A stretch of 64,000 nucleotides of DNA from Phycicoccus elongatus Lp2 (GTDB lineage: Bacteria; Actinomycetota; Actinomycetes; Actinomycetales; Dermatophilaceae): NCBI RefSeq assembly GCF_000367525.1, contig NZ_HF570956.1, positions 1,305,185 through 1,369,184 on the forward strand. Direction: 5' to 3'. A program made the position numbers and the translations under genes. Shown piece after piece: positions 11,146 through 19,627 of this stretch; the first letter of the stretch is position 1, and every line of letters starts with the position of its first letter. Under the pieces are notes generated by a model. That model was not told where the DNA came from. It did no database searches and was given only the letters and a program-made list of their open reading frames with translations.

Positions 11146-12303
11146 ATGGCGCGCATCCTTGCCCGAGACGTGACCCAGCAGCGCCGGGACCGCACCAGCG
11201 TCAAGTGGACGCTCTGGGGCCCTGACGTGCTCCCCCTGTGGGTCGCGGAGATGGACGCCGCGCCCTGTCCGGCCGTCGTCGAGGCGGTGTCGTCGGCCAT
11301 GGCACGCGGCGACACCGGCTATCCGGACGGTCTGGCGTATCCCGCGGCCTACCGCCGGTATGCCGCGGACTCGTGGGGTTGGGACGTCCCCCTGGACGCG
11401 GCCCGCACCTGTTCGGACGTCATGGGTGGGATCGACGCAATCCTTCGGGTCACGACCGCGCCCGGCGACGCTGTCGTGGTCTCTCCCCCGGTCTACGACA
11501 ACTTCTTCAACCACATCGCTGCCGAGGGACGGCGGCGTATCGACGCGCCGCTCACGCCGGCGGGCCGGCTGGACCCCGACGCCCTGCGCTCCGCCTTCGC
11601 CGCAGCGATCGCGGGAAGTGGGCGCGCGGCATACCTGCTGTGCAACCCTCACAACCCGACCGGGACGGTCCCGAGCCGGGCCGAGTTGGAGACCCTCGCG
11701 GAGTTGGCGGACGAGTTCGGCGTGACGGTGGTGTCCGACGAGATCCACTCCCCCCTTGTGTATGCCGGTGGGCCGGGGTTCGTGCCATGGCTCACCGTGT
11801 CGGAGCGTGGGTTCGCCGTCTTCTCGGCCGGGAAGGCATGGAACCTCGCGGCGTTCAAAGCGGCCGTGCTCGTCGCCGGCGAACAGTCCCGCGAAGACCT
11901 GACCCGGCTCCCCCTGGTCGTGTCCTACGGGATGGGCCACATGGGGTCGATCGCGCACGTGGCGGCCCTCGACGCTGGGCGCGGATGGCTGGCCGAGGTG
12001 CTCAGCGAACTCGATGACAGTCGCGCTCTGCTTGCCCGCCTCGTCGCCGACCACCTGCCCGCCGTGTCCGTGAGGGTGCCGGATGCCACCTACCTGGCCT
12101 GGTTGGACTTTCGGGCGACCGATCTCGGGGAGGACCCGGCCACCGCGGTGCGCCAACGGGCCGGGGTCGCCCTGTCGTCCGGCCCGCACTATGGGGCCGT
12201 CGCGGGACGGGGCTTCGCCCGACTCAACTTCGCGACCGGCCCGGAGATCCTCGCCGAAGCGGTCACGCGGATCGCGTCCGTGGCGGGGAGCGCGATCGGC
12301 TGA
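11146..12303 (+). CDS. MalY/PatB-type PLP-dependent C-S lyase
   Basis: The 385 residues form a fold-type I aminotransferase-like enzyme. Visible elements are LWVAEMDAAPCP near the N-terminus, GYPDGLAYP, the NPHNPTGT loop, VVSDEIHS and the Schiff-base lysine K230 in FSAGKAWNLAAFK. These match cystathionine beta-lyases of the MalY/PatB group, which cleave cystathionine or related thioethers to a thiol, pyruvate and ammonia. The start ATG is close to the divergent phosphatidyltransferase start. It converges with the desaturase gene 9 bases away. Cystathionine as the physiological substrate is a family inference. Confidence 0.88.
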   Translation: MARILARDVTQQRRDRTSVKWTLWGPDVLPLWVAEMDAAPCPAVVEAVSSAMARGDTGYPDGLAYPAAYRRYAADSWGWDVPLDAARTCSDVMGGIDAILRVTTAPGDAVVVSPPVYDNFFNHIAAEGRRRIDAPLTPAGRLDPDALRSAFAAAIAGSGRAAYLLCNPHNPTGTVPSRAELETLAELADEFGVTVVSDEIHSPLVYAGGPGFVPWLTVSERGFAVFSAGKAWNLAAFKAAVLVAGEQSREDLTRLPLVVSYGMGHMGSIAHVAALDAGRGWLAEVLSELDDSRALLARLVADHLPAVSVRVPDATYLAWLDFRATDLGEDPATAVRQRAGVALSSGPHYGAVAGRGFARLNFATGPEILAEAVTRIASVAGSAIG

Positions 12304-12312
12304 TCCGGGGTA

Positions 12313-13251
12313 TCAGCCGATCTTCATGCGCTCCTTGAGGGTGTCGCGCTTGTCCTCGAACCGGCTCGCCTGCGTCTCGAGGGTGTCCATGAAGTCGGAG
12401 ACCTCCTGTCGGGCCGACTCTCCCGTCTCGTCGAGTCCTTCCAGGTCCCAGATCTTCCAGAAGCGGAGCACGGGAGCAACGACATCGTCCCGGTGGATCC
12501 GCAGGTCGTAGATGCCGGCGACCGCCATCTCCACGGCCTTGCGCTGGAAGCCGGGGATGTCCGTGCCGGGCATCTGGAAACCCGTGACGACGTCACGGAT
12601 CGCGGCCATCGCCTGATTCGGGCTGAGCTCGAGGGCCGCACCCAGCAGGTTGCGGTAGAAGATCATGTGGAGGTTCTCGTCGGCCGCGATCCGAGCCAGC
12701 AACTCCTCGCACATCGGGTCGGCGGTGAACGTGCCGGTGTTGCGGTGGGACACTCGGGTGGCGAGTTCCTGGAAACTCACGTAGGCCAGCGAGTGGACGA
12801 GTTCGCCAGAGTGCGCCGACTCGTAGCCCGTCGACATGTGGGTCATCCGGAAGCGCTCGAGGGCCACCGGGTCCACCATCCGCTTGACCAGCATGTAGTC
12901 CCGCATGGCGATCCCGTGCCGTCCCTCCTCGGCCGTCCACCGGTGCACCCACTCGCCCCAGGCGTCGTCCCGGCCGAAGATCTGGGCGATCTCGTGGTGG
13001 TAGCTGGGCAGGTTGTCCTCGGTCAGCAGGTTGACGATCAGGGCGCTGCGAGCGACATCGGACAGTGGCGCGTCGTCGGGACTCCACTCCTCGCCCCCCA
13101 TCCGGCCGTCGAAGTTGCGCCCCTCGCTCCATGGGATGAAGTCGTGGGGGAACCACTCCTTGGCGACCCTGAGGTGGCGGTTGAGCTCTCCCTCGACGAC
13201 CTGGTTCAACTCACGCAGCAGGTCGGTCTGGGTCAGGTCGACGGTCGTCAT
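12313..13251 (-). CDS. Acyl-ACP desaturase (type 2 fatty acid desaturase)
   Basis: A 312-residue ferritin-like diiron enzyme. Two metal-binding helices are visible: EEGRHG preceded by an upstream glutamate, and ADENLHM in the second pair. Overall length and the DFIPWSEGRNF segment match actinobacterial stearoyl-ACP desaturase relatives (DesA family), which introduce a double bond into acyl chains bound to acyl carrier protein. The ATG at 13251 has AGGAG seven bases upstream; the longer frame is unlikely. It is the last backbone gene before the integrated element. Confidence 0.92.
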   Translation of the reverse strand: MTTVDLTQTDLLRELNQVVEGELNRHLRVAKEWFPHDFIPWSEGRNFDGRMGGEEWSPDDAPLSDVARSALIVNLLTEDNLPSYHHEIAQIFGRDDAWGEWVHRWTAEEGRHGIAMRDYMLVKRMVDPVALERFRMTHMSTGYESAHSGELVHSLAYVSFQELATRVSHRNTGTFTADPMCEELLARIAADENLHMIFYRNLLGAALELSPNQAMAAIRDVVTGFQMPGTDIPGFQRKAVEMAVAGIYDLRIHRDDVVAPVLRFWKIWDLEGLDETGESARQEVSDFMDTLETQASRFEDKRDTLKERMKIG

Positions 13252-13378
13252 GGCGTGGCTCCTGGCGGGTGACACGGACGGCCTGCCTCGTAGCAGCCGT
13301 GAGCGCCAACCTACGCCTGCGTAAGTCCGCCGTCGCCCTACTCGTGAGTTGGGCTTCGGCGGCCCGCCTGAGACAGCT

Positions 13379-13413
13379 CAGGGGCGGCCTCGGATGCTCC
13401 GAGACCGCCCCTG
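13379..13413 (-). terminator. Strong hairpin downstream of the original tRNA-Pro
   Basis: Two 15-base arms (CAGGGGCGGCCTCGG and CCGAGACCGCCCCTG) pair with one mismatch around a 5-base loop. The hairpin lies 16 bases beyond the former 3' end of the tRNA-Pro gene, so it was probably that gene's terminator. No clear T-run follows on the minus strand; a weak pyrimidine tract follows on the plus strand. Confidence 0.6.
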
Positions 13414-13428
13414 ACCTTCTTCCTCTGG

Positions 13429-13470
13429 TCGGGCTGACAGGATTTGAACCTGCGGCCCCTTGACCCCCAG
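13429..13470 (-). other. attL: 3' half of the original tRNA-Pro gene
   Basis: This stretch encodes the T arm, the 3' acceptor strand and the 3' side of the anticodon arm of a tRNA-Pro. It breaks off after the 15-bp core CCCCTTGACCCCCAG (13456–13470). The matching 5' half is at 30934–30965 beside an identical core at 30919–30933. Joining the two gives a perfect 74-nt tRNA-Pro with anticodon GGG. It is therefore the left attachment site of the element and no longer a functional tRNA. Confidence 0.9.
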
Positions 13471-13563
13471 GCGTCCAGACGGCTCGATTCGAGCTGAAAG
13501 CCGCGTAGTTCCGCGGGTCAGATCATGCAGGGCACGTCATGAGATGCATGGTTTGCATGATTC

Positions 13564-13582
13564 TGGTCCCCTTTTGGTCCCC
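13564..13582 (+). repeat. Left arm-type integrase repeats (two copies of TGGTCCCC, 11-bp period)
   Basis: TGGTCCCC occurs at 13564–13571 and 13575–13582, about 100 bp inside attL. An identical pair lies at the right end (30631–30649), and inverted copies lie at 30717–30735. Repeats at one helical turn flanking a core are typical of the arm sites bound by the N-terminal domain of tyrosine integrases. This role is inferred. Confidence 0.6.
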
Positions 13583-13603
13583 CACGGAAATTATCGCGGA
13601 GGC

Positions 13604-15238
13604 TCACCAGCCTTGCCGCAAGACCTCTGCCTCTTCAAGACCTACTCGCGAAAACTCAGAGGACAGACGCTCCACCACCCTCTGCGCGTGATCAGTCTTG
13701 AGGTCGCCGACCCAGCGCCAAGACTTGCCTCTCCCTTTCACCTTCACCTCGGAAAACCGTCCGACTTTTCGGTACCAGCGAACTTGCACGGTTCCGGCTG
13801 GTCCCCCGTTGAAATCACGCATCAGAATCCGCGACGGCTTGGGCACTACCCGCAATCGCACGTAGCCACTTGATGCTTGAGGGTCGGGTACCGTCAAATC
13901 GCTCGGAGCGCGGTCGCCTTCGCTAACGACCTCAAGCGGCAACAACGGGAACATCCGGGACCCGTTGATCCTGACGCTGTCACAAAGTGGTTGGACACAC
14001 ACTGCGTACGTGCCTTCCTGTTCCACGATCGTTCCGAGCTGCATGACCGGCGAAGGCTTGGCATACCTGCTGCGTAGCGACATGCGCATTGAGAAGATCT
14101 GATCTGAACGCTGCTTCTCCTCTAGAGTCTCCACGAACAGGTGAGTTGCCTCGGCAGCGAGCTTCTTCTTTCCGATGCCAGCATCCTGCAACTCCTGCAC
14201 CGCTTCATGACTAAATCCTTCGGCAAGAAGCCGTAGTCGGAGTTCAGCGGTCATCGACTCGAAGGTCGATACGCCTCGCGAGCCAATCCCGCTCTTATGT
14301 TTTAGCCACTCACGGACCCGCGGTAAGCCCACATGCGACCCGACTTCATGGTCCTGTACGATCGCCGCTAGCTCCGAAGCAATCAGGCCTTCAACCTGTC
14401 GCTCGACGTCTTCTGGGTGGGCTAGCGATACGCGCTGGCCAAGCACGGCGCCATCGATCTCTGGCCCCAAGGCTGCCAGCAGTCGGTGAGCATCGTTGCG
14501 GATGCCGGCGAGGGCGGAGAGAGAAGCAGTCGTTACAAGCCCAAGACTGTGGCGACCGAACTCCTCGACAACCACTGTGGGCAGCGCGGAAATCGCCCGT
14601 CGGCGGTCAGCAAGCTCGGCCGGAATGCTCTGTACATGCTCCTTTGCGAAAACAGCAACGCGCACCGGGCCGCGGCTAAAAGCGACGTGACGATCATCGT
14701 CCCATTTCAGCTCATCCTCACCAAGGCTCTCACTCGTGGCGTTCGCGATGCGGTCCGTAATCTGTCTGAGGTCAGGTTCACCGGTATAGACGGTAACCAA
14801 CCGAAGACGTCGGCGCGGAGACTTGGTGTCTTCACGCAGAACCGCGCGAATGAGCTTTTCAGCCGTAGCACCATTGTCGCCGTTGAGGTTCCAATCGAGA
14901 ATAAGCGCGTCAGCTCGCTTCGCTGTCCGAACAAACGCCGGCCTGAAGTCTTCATTCTCTTCCGCCGACTGCGGAGACAAGATGGCGCATGACAGTGCCG
15001 CCTCCGCAAAGCTACGCGACACAGCTTGGACATCAAGTTCATCGCCCTCGGCCGAGGCCCCCGGAGCGACCAGTTTGAGCGCCGAACCTACCGGTGGAGT
15101 GTCATCGTCGGCCCAGTCTTCGTCTGCAGCCTGCTCCGGACCCGAATCTCTACGAAAGGCTTCGTCGTCGATCATCAAGATCGTCTGAAGGAACTCCAGC
15201 ACCTGGCGCCGTACGTGAAGCTCAAATCTCGTCGCCAC
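13604..15238 (-). CDS. Receiver-domain protein of the methyltransferase–GHKL cassette
   Basis: The 544-residue protein starts with a response-regulator receiver: acidic pair D24/D25 in LMIDDE, phosphoacceptor D115 in LILDWNLNG, a threonine in LVTVYTGE (T149 or T152) and lysine K199 in VFAKEH. An insertion of about 80 residues separates the first strand from the phosphoacceptor, unlike ordinary CheY domains. No HTH, GGDEF or nuclease motif is seen in the remaining 340 residues. Those contain a helical region and a beta-rich C-terminus (GTIVEQEGTYAVCVQPLCDS). The GTG at 15238 lies one base after the TGA of the GHKL gene, so it is translationally coupled and is likely phosphorylated by that kinase-like protein. 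Output function is unknown. Confidence 0.8.
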   Translation of the reverse strand: MATRFELHVRRQVLEFLQTILMIDDEAFRRDSGPEQAADEDWADDDTPPVGSALKLVAPGASAEGDELDVQAVSRSFAEAALSCAILSPQSAEENEDFRPAFVRTAKRADALILDWNLNGDNGATAEKLIRAVLREDTKSPRRRLRLVTVYTGEPDLRQITDRIANATSESLGEDELKWDDDRHVAFSRGPVRVAVFAKEHVQSIPAELADRRRAISALPTVVVEEFGRHSLGLVTTASLSALAGIRNDAHRLLAALGPEIDGAVLGQRVSLAHPEDVERQVEGLIASELAAIVQDHEVGSHVGLPRVREWLKHKSGIGSRGVSTFESMTAELRLRLLAEGFSHEAVQELQDAGIGKKKLAAEATHLFVETLEEKQRSDQIFSMRMSLRSRYAKPSPVMQLGTIVEQEGTYAVCVQPLCDSVRINGSRMFPLLPLEVVSEGDRAPSDLTVPDPQASSGYVRLRVVPKPSRILMRDFNGGPAGTVQVRWYRKVGRFSEVKVKGRGKSWRWVGDLKTDHAQRVVERLSSEFSRVGLEEAEVLRQGW

Positions 15239-15239
15239 C

Positions 15240-18179
15240 TCAAACCTCGCTCTCGTCCGGAAGAACGATCTCGAACCGAGCTCCTCGATCCGCGACGGGG
15301 GCGGCGAGGGTGATATCGGCACCGTCGCGCCGTAGGACCTCTCGCGCAACGAACAGGCCGTATCCCGATCCTGCGGGCTTTCGTGAAAAGCCCTGTTCGA
15401 AGACGGCCTCTTCATCGCCCAGGCTGATTCCGGTACCTGAGTCGGTTACGGTAATCACTCCAGGCTTTTTGTCGAGATAGATCACTCGATCCCCGGTGTA
15501 ACGACTAAGCCAATAGATGGCGTTATCAATCAGGTTGACAATTACCGGATACAGGGTCGAAGGGTACATACGAATACGCATTCCCTCAAACGCCTCAGAG
15601 ATGCTGAGCGTGATGCCTTGGTCGAGTAAGCGCTTCTCGAAAACATCATGAAGATAACGTTGAACGTCGACGCCACGTATCTCGACCGGCTCACGATAGA
15701 GCCGCCGATGAAGCGGAGTGAACAGCTTGAGGTATCCATCCAGATGATCGAACGAGACTCGCAGGTCCGTGTATAGGGGTCGCAAGCCGGCATTCTGTTG
15801 CGCCCACGATCGGAGTCTTCGCAAATTATCGCGAACTGACTTAATGCTGTTCTCGAACTCGTGAGTCACGATGTTGACAGCCATGCCGATTTGCACCAGT
15901 TCAAAGTCCTGTGCGGCACGATCAGTAAGCGCTTCAACGCGCGCCTCTAGCTGTTCCACTTGGTCGAGCAGGGATATGCGATCATTTCCGTCGCCTTCCG
16001 ACGACCATGCAACGGCACGTAGTTGCTCGGATATGGCGTTGAGCTCTTCTACTTGAGCGGCGGCCATACTCCGAACACGCCCTTCAAGCGAATTCCTCAG
16101 TAGTGTGAACGCGTTGTCATTCATGCTGGACACATCCGTCGCGCTCGCCTCCTGGAGCACGCCGACAGCAACATCCTCAAGAGCACGGTGAGCATCCCTG
16201 GCGACGTCCTTGGCTTGGCTTGCGACAGCGTTCGCACGTCCGCTGAGGTCCTGTCTCGCCTGGCCTGCGATGGTCCGACTCTCTGAAACTGCCTGACCAA
16301 TAGCCTGGTCGAGGCGGAGCCTCCTGTGCAATGCGGCGTCCAGGGCGAGGCCCGCCTCGCCAAGAACTGACTCGATCTCGCGTTCGGCCGGTTCGACAAC
16401 TGACGACAGAACCTCCGATCGAGCCGCTTCGTAAGCGACAGAACGACGGCTCAAGTCAGCACTCAACGCTACGCCACGGGGGCGCTTGACTTGGAGGTCT
16501 GAGGTCAGTTCACGAAGTTGCGTCCTAGCAGCCAGTTCGGCGCGAACGAGGCGGTCGGCCCCTGCCGCAGCGCTATCATCGCGCTTCGCTGTCTCAATGG
16601 CGGCCAGGATGCCGGCCCGTATTTCTTGAACTCTCGCTTCGGGAGCATGTGTGTCAACCGCATCAAAAAACTTGTCGAGCGCCGCGCTGTACTCTGATCG
16701 GCGGACGCGTACTTGTTTGCTTCGCGCTCGTCGCGCCTTTTCCATCCGTTCGTTTGCGAGACGCCCCTCCTCGTATATCTCAGCTTGAGCGCCACCTTCG
16801 CGGAAAAACTCGGCCGCGACCTGAAGCAGAAAATTCTGAAGAATAGCGCGGAACTGGCGATAAGCCTCGTTCGTGGCAAACCCTTCGCGCCCGGCCTTCT
16901 CTCGCAGGAGACTGTTCGCTTCGCGCGATATCTCGACCGCGCCGAACATGCGACGATAGGAGAAAAAGTGATCAGAAGCCGACTTAGTTCGCCTAAGCTC
17001 GACGTCCAACCAGTCGAACCTGCTGTCGCCGTATGGAAGGACTCTGATCCCGTCACGGTAGATGTAAAGTCCGCCGTAGCGATCTAGCTTTTCGATGATC
17101 AAGAAGTAGTCATTCGGGTCGAGCCTAGATTGCTTGGCCCTGCCCTGGATGTATGCGAGATTAAGCTTAAAAGGCCCGCATTGGGTCTTGACTCCTCGGG
17201 CGGCGGGCCAAGCGAGCGGAAACGGGATTGGATCGCCACCGAAAATCGATACCGTCCCCGTGAATTGCCCATACTCGTCAAACTGGCCCTGAAAATGATG
17301 ATCGGCATTCAGAAACTCTTCAACGGTAAAGAACTCCTGTTCGTCGATCAGATCGCGAATGTTGTCCGGAGCATGATGATCCCGAAATACCGTTCTCAGC
17401 TCCGGAGCGCTGTGACCAGGAGTCATCGTGTTTGCGAATCCGATTAGGGTTCTGAGCAACGGAGCCGCCTCTTTTGGGGTCGGCGGCTCAAGGTCGGCTT
17501 CTAAGTCTGGCGACGTGGGCAGGATTATGAAGGCCGTCCCGGCGTCGAATGTGGCTAGATCAAATCCCGCCATTCGAGCAATCTCGACGATATCGGTCTT
17601 ACTCCAGCGCGCAATGTCCTTCTCGATGCGCTCATAAAGACCTTCATCATCGACAGTAACAAGTTCGCGTAAATTCGAAAGAATCCGACTTCCCATACTC
17701 TGGACGTCGGGAGACTCACCCTCCGACAGTTCTTCGACTGGAACAGCGAGTTGCGATAGATCAGCATGGGATAGCTCAAAGACACCCCAATGGATCAGAG
17801 AGACAACGCGGCGGTGTCCACGCGCCTTCGTTATGACCAGGGTCTGTGGCCCGATTGCTGCGATCGCGAGCCGGCCGATCCCCTTTTCGCCCAGAATCGC
17901 GCGTTTGGGGCCGGGGTGAGCTTGGACCGTCGAACTCTGTGCCGACTTAAAGGAGGTGCCGAGTGTGAGCCAGCGTCCCTCGAAGTCTTGCCGCGACATC
18001 CCGTCGCCATCATCCCTGATTACAAACGCATCTTTGAACCTAATGAAGTCTGCTTCAGCTCTTTCGGCGTACGCATCATGCGCATTCTTGAATAGTTCGC
18101 TAATCGCGCTAGGGATTCCCGCGATCTGCTGTCGGCCCAGCATGTCGACGGCCCGGGCGCTCGTCTTGAACTCAGCCAT
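15240..18179 (-). CDS. Dual GHKL protein: MutL/MORC-like ATPase plus histidine-kinase module
   Basis: The 979 residues contain two separate GHKL ATP sites. The N-terminal one (residues 28–105) has ELFKNAHDAY, DDGDGM and GEKGIGRLA, the pattern of Hsp90/MutL/MORC ATPases. A long Glu/Arg/Ala-rich coiled-coil region (roughly 480–760) follows. The C-terminal module has an H-box-like VTHEFEN (H773), an N box NLIDNA (882–887), a G1 box DSGTGI (913–918) and a G2 box GSGYGL (937–942), as in sensor histidine kinases. No membrane helix is seen, so it is cytoplasmic. The ATG at 18179 overlaps the methyltransferase stop by 8 bases, and the receiver gene follows directly. It probably couples ATP-driven DNA or protein clamping to phosphotransfer; this is inference. 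Confidence 0.85.
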   Translation of the reverse strand: MAEFKTSARAVDMLGRQQIAGIPSAISELFKNAHDAYAERAEADFIRFKDAFVIRDDGDGMSRQDFEGRWLTLGTSFKSAQSSTVQAHPGPKRAILGEKGIGRLAIAAIGPQTLVITKARGHRRVVSLIHWGVFELSHADLSQLAVPVEELSEGESPDVQSMGSRILSNLRELVTVDDEGLYERIEKDIARWSKTDIVEIARMAGFDLATFDAGTAFIILPTSPDLEADLEPPTPKEAAPLLRTLIGFANTMTPGHSAPELRTVFRDHHAPDNIRDLIDEQEFFTVEEFLNADHHFQGQFDEYGQFTGTVSIFGGDPIPFPLAWPAARGVKTQCGPFKLNLAYIQGRAKQSRLDPNDYFLIIEKLDRYGGLYIYRDGIRVLPYGDSRFDWLDVELRRTKSASDHFFSYRRMFGAVEISREANSLLREKAGREGFATNEAYRQFRAILQNFLLQVAAEFFREGGAQAEIYEEGRLANERMEKARRARSKQVRVRRSEYSAALDKFFDAVDTHAPEARVQEIRAGILAAIETAKRDDSAAAGADRLVRAELAARTQLRELTSDLQVKRPRGVALSADLSRRSVAYEAARSEVLSSVVEPAEREIESVLGEAGLALDAALHRRLRLDQAIGQAVSESRTIAGQARQDLSGRANAVASQAKDVARDAHRALEDVAVGVLQEASATDVSSMNDNAFTLLRNSLEGRVRSMAAAQVEELNAISEQLRAVAWSSEGDGNDRISLLDQVEQLEARVEALTDRAAQDFELVQIGMAVNIVTHEFENSIKSVRDNLRRLRSWAQQNAGLRPLYTDLRVSFDHLDGYLKLFTPLHRRLYREPVEIRGVDVQRYLHDVFEKRLLDQGITLSISEAFEGMRIRMYPSTLYPVIVNLIDNAIYWLSRYTGDRVIYLDKKPGVITVTDSGTGISLGDEEAVFEQGFSRKPAGSGYGLFVAREVLRRDGADITLAAPVADRGARFEIVLPDESEV

Positions 18180-19275
18180 GATCGCCGAACCGGGACGCCT
18201 GCAAGCGCTCGACGATGTGCTCACCCATCGCTTTCGAGACGAGCACGGGCACGGCGTTTCCGATCTGTCGCGTCACCGACTTCAAGCTGCCGAGGAACTT
18301 GAAGTCCGGAGGGAAGGTCTGCAACAAAGCAGCCTCACGGACGCTGATCGCGCGGTGTTGCGTCGGATGCCCATATCGGCCGTTGGTTATGTCCGTGCAC
18401 TTAGTCGTGAGGACCGGCGCCGTGTCATCGTATTTCATTCGACCGTATGTGTCCTGGTGCCCCTTGCTGTTTCGGTGGCAATCTAGCCAGAGATCCGCCG
18501 GCCATTCCGATCTGCTTCCCCCCTCAGGAAGCGCCATGATTCGACGCAGGTTCAGATCGCCAAGTGCCCCGGAACGATGGAGTGGATCGTCTGGGTGCGC
18601 TTCGCCAGCCTCAATGGCTGGCAGGGAGCCGATCCAGTCTCGTACCGTTGAATACGGCTGTCGATCGCGTCCATGAGTTGGTTCGGGCAGGTCGATGGAA
18701 CCGTGTCGGGACGCGAGCAGAACCAGCCGCTTACGCCGCTGGGGCACACCGTAGTCGCGGCAATCTACTACCTCCCACCGAGTCGAGTAGCCAGCGCGAG
18801 CTAGGTACCGCAGGAATCGGTTCCAGGTGGAGCCACCGGGAATCTTCTGCAGACCCGGAACATTCTCGACAATAAGAGCATCCGGCTTTAGCCGATCCAT
18901 GAACGGAATGAGCGTGAGTAGCAACGATCGCTCTTGCGGACGGGCCCGCGATGCGGACGGTCGCATCGAACTGTATGGCTGACAAGGAGCGCAGGCAGAG
19001 AACACGAGCGGAGCATCCTTCTCGATCAAGTGGTCGAAGACATCAACCCCAAGCTTGCGAATGTCGACTTCGTGAAACTCCGCTTCTGGGAAGTTGGCTC
19101 GATAGGTAGCCGACGCCGCAGCATCGAAATCGACTGCCGCGGCGATTCGCATACCCGCGTCGCGCAGACCAGCGCTGGTTCCTCCGCAGCCGGCGAAGAA
19201 GTCAATGACAGTCGGCTGGTGTCCCAGATACTCAGGGACCGTAGAGGTGACGACCTCTGTCAGTGCCGCGGTCAT
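18172..19275 (-). CDS. C5 DNA cytosine methyltransferase
   Basis: A 367-residue complete Dcm/HhaI-type enzyme that transfers methyl from S-adenosylmethionine to cytosine C5. Motif I is DFFAGCGGTSAG (25–36), motif IV is APCQP with catalytic C98, motif VI is VENVP (136–140), motif VIII is QRRKR, and motif X is QIGNAVP near the C-terminus. The target recognition region lies between VIII and IX and is not interpretable by eye. Its start overlaps the upstream HTH gene in ATGA, and its end overlaps the GHKL gene by 8 bases. No restriction endonuclease is visible nearby, which is notable. Confidence 0.95.
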   Translation of the reverse strand: MTAALTEVVTSTVPEYLGHQPTVIDFFAGCGGTSAGLRDAGMRIAAAVDFDAAASATYRANFPEAEFHEVDIRKLGVDVFDHLIEKDAPLVFSACAPCQPYSSMRPSASRARPQERSLLLTLIPFMDRLKPDALIVENVPGLQKIPGGSTWNRFLRYLARAGYSTRWEVVDCRDYGVPQRRKRLVLLASRHGSIDLPEPTHGRDRQPYSTVRDWIGSLPAIEAGEAHPDDPLHRSGALGDLNLRRIMALPEGGSRSEWPADLWLDCHRNSKGHQDTYGRMKYDDTAPVLTTKCTDITNGRYGHPTQHRAISVREAALLQTFPPDFKFLGSLKSVTRQIGNAVPVLVSKAMGEHIVERLQASRFGDHG

Positions 19276-19475
19276 CCATCTCCTCCCTTCCGTCCACGCT
19301 TGCTATCGGCTCCGCGCACGAAGGACAGAACATCGCTCCGCAGGAAGCGCCACGCTCGCCCGACCTTCTCTCCGGGCAACGCGCCCGAGTTGGCTAGGGA
19401 CAGCACGGTCTTCGTGCTGACACGAAGAAGCGCTGCCGCCTCGTCGGTGGTCAACACCTCGTGCTCTTCCGTCAT
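19272..19475 (-). CDS. Small excisionase-type helix-turn-helix protein heading the cassette
   Basis: The 67 residues form a MerR-like/excisionase HTH: TTDEAAALLRVSTKTVLSL followed by a wing GRAWRFLRSDVLSFV. It is the first gene of the four-gene cassette, and its TGA overlaps the methyltransferase ATG. Start ATG at 19475 was chosen on domain fit; a long open frame upstream reads antisense into the relaxase region. It probably autoregulates the cassette, but it could also be a site-specific DNA-recognition subunit. It is not adjacent to the integrase, which has its own HTH partner. Confidence 0.85.
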   Translation of the reverse strand: MTEEHEVLTTDEAAALLRVSTKTVLSLANSGALPGEKVGRAWRFLRSDVLSFVRGADSKRGRKGGDG

Positions 19476-19509
19476 CTTCCCGCAATCTCTCACTGTCGGC
19501 CGTAAGTTC

Positions 19510-19515
19510 AGTCTA
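19510..19515 (-). promoter_or_regulatory. Possible -10 element for the methyltransferase cassette
   Basis: TAGACT on the minus strand lies 35 bases before the HTH start codon in the otherwise empty 150-bp gap that separates it from the relaxase gene. A convincing -35 hexamer is not seen, so this is a weak prediction. Confidence 0.3.
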
Positions 19516-19627
19516 GCCAGCGACACAGACGTCCCAGGCCCTAACCCGACGGCGCGCCGCGGGCAGGAGTGAGCTGCTGCCGGCGTGTCTGTGGGGGATG
19601 CACCACTGCTTGAACTCTCTCGACCCG

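Noticed and set aside
13564-13582. CRISPR-like array at the TGGTCCCC repeats
   Set aside because: Only two 8-bp units with a 3-bp gap at each end and no spacers or cas genes; better explained as integrase arm sites.
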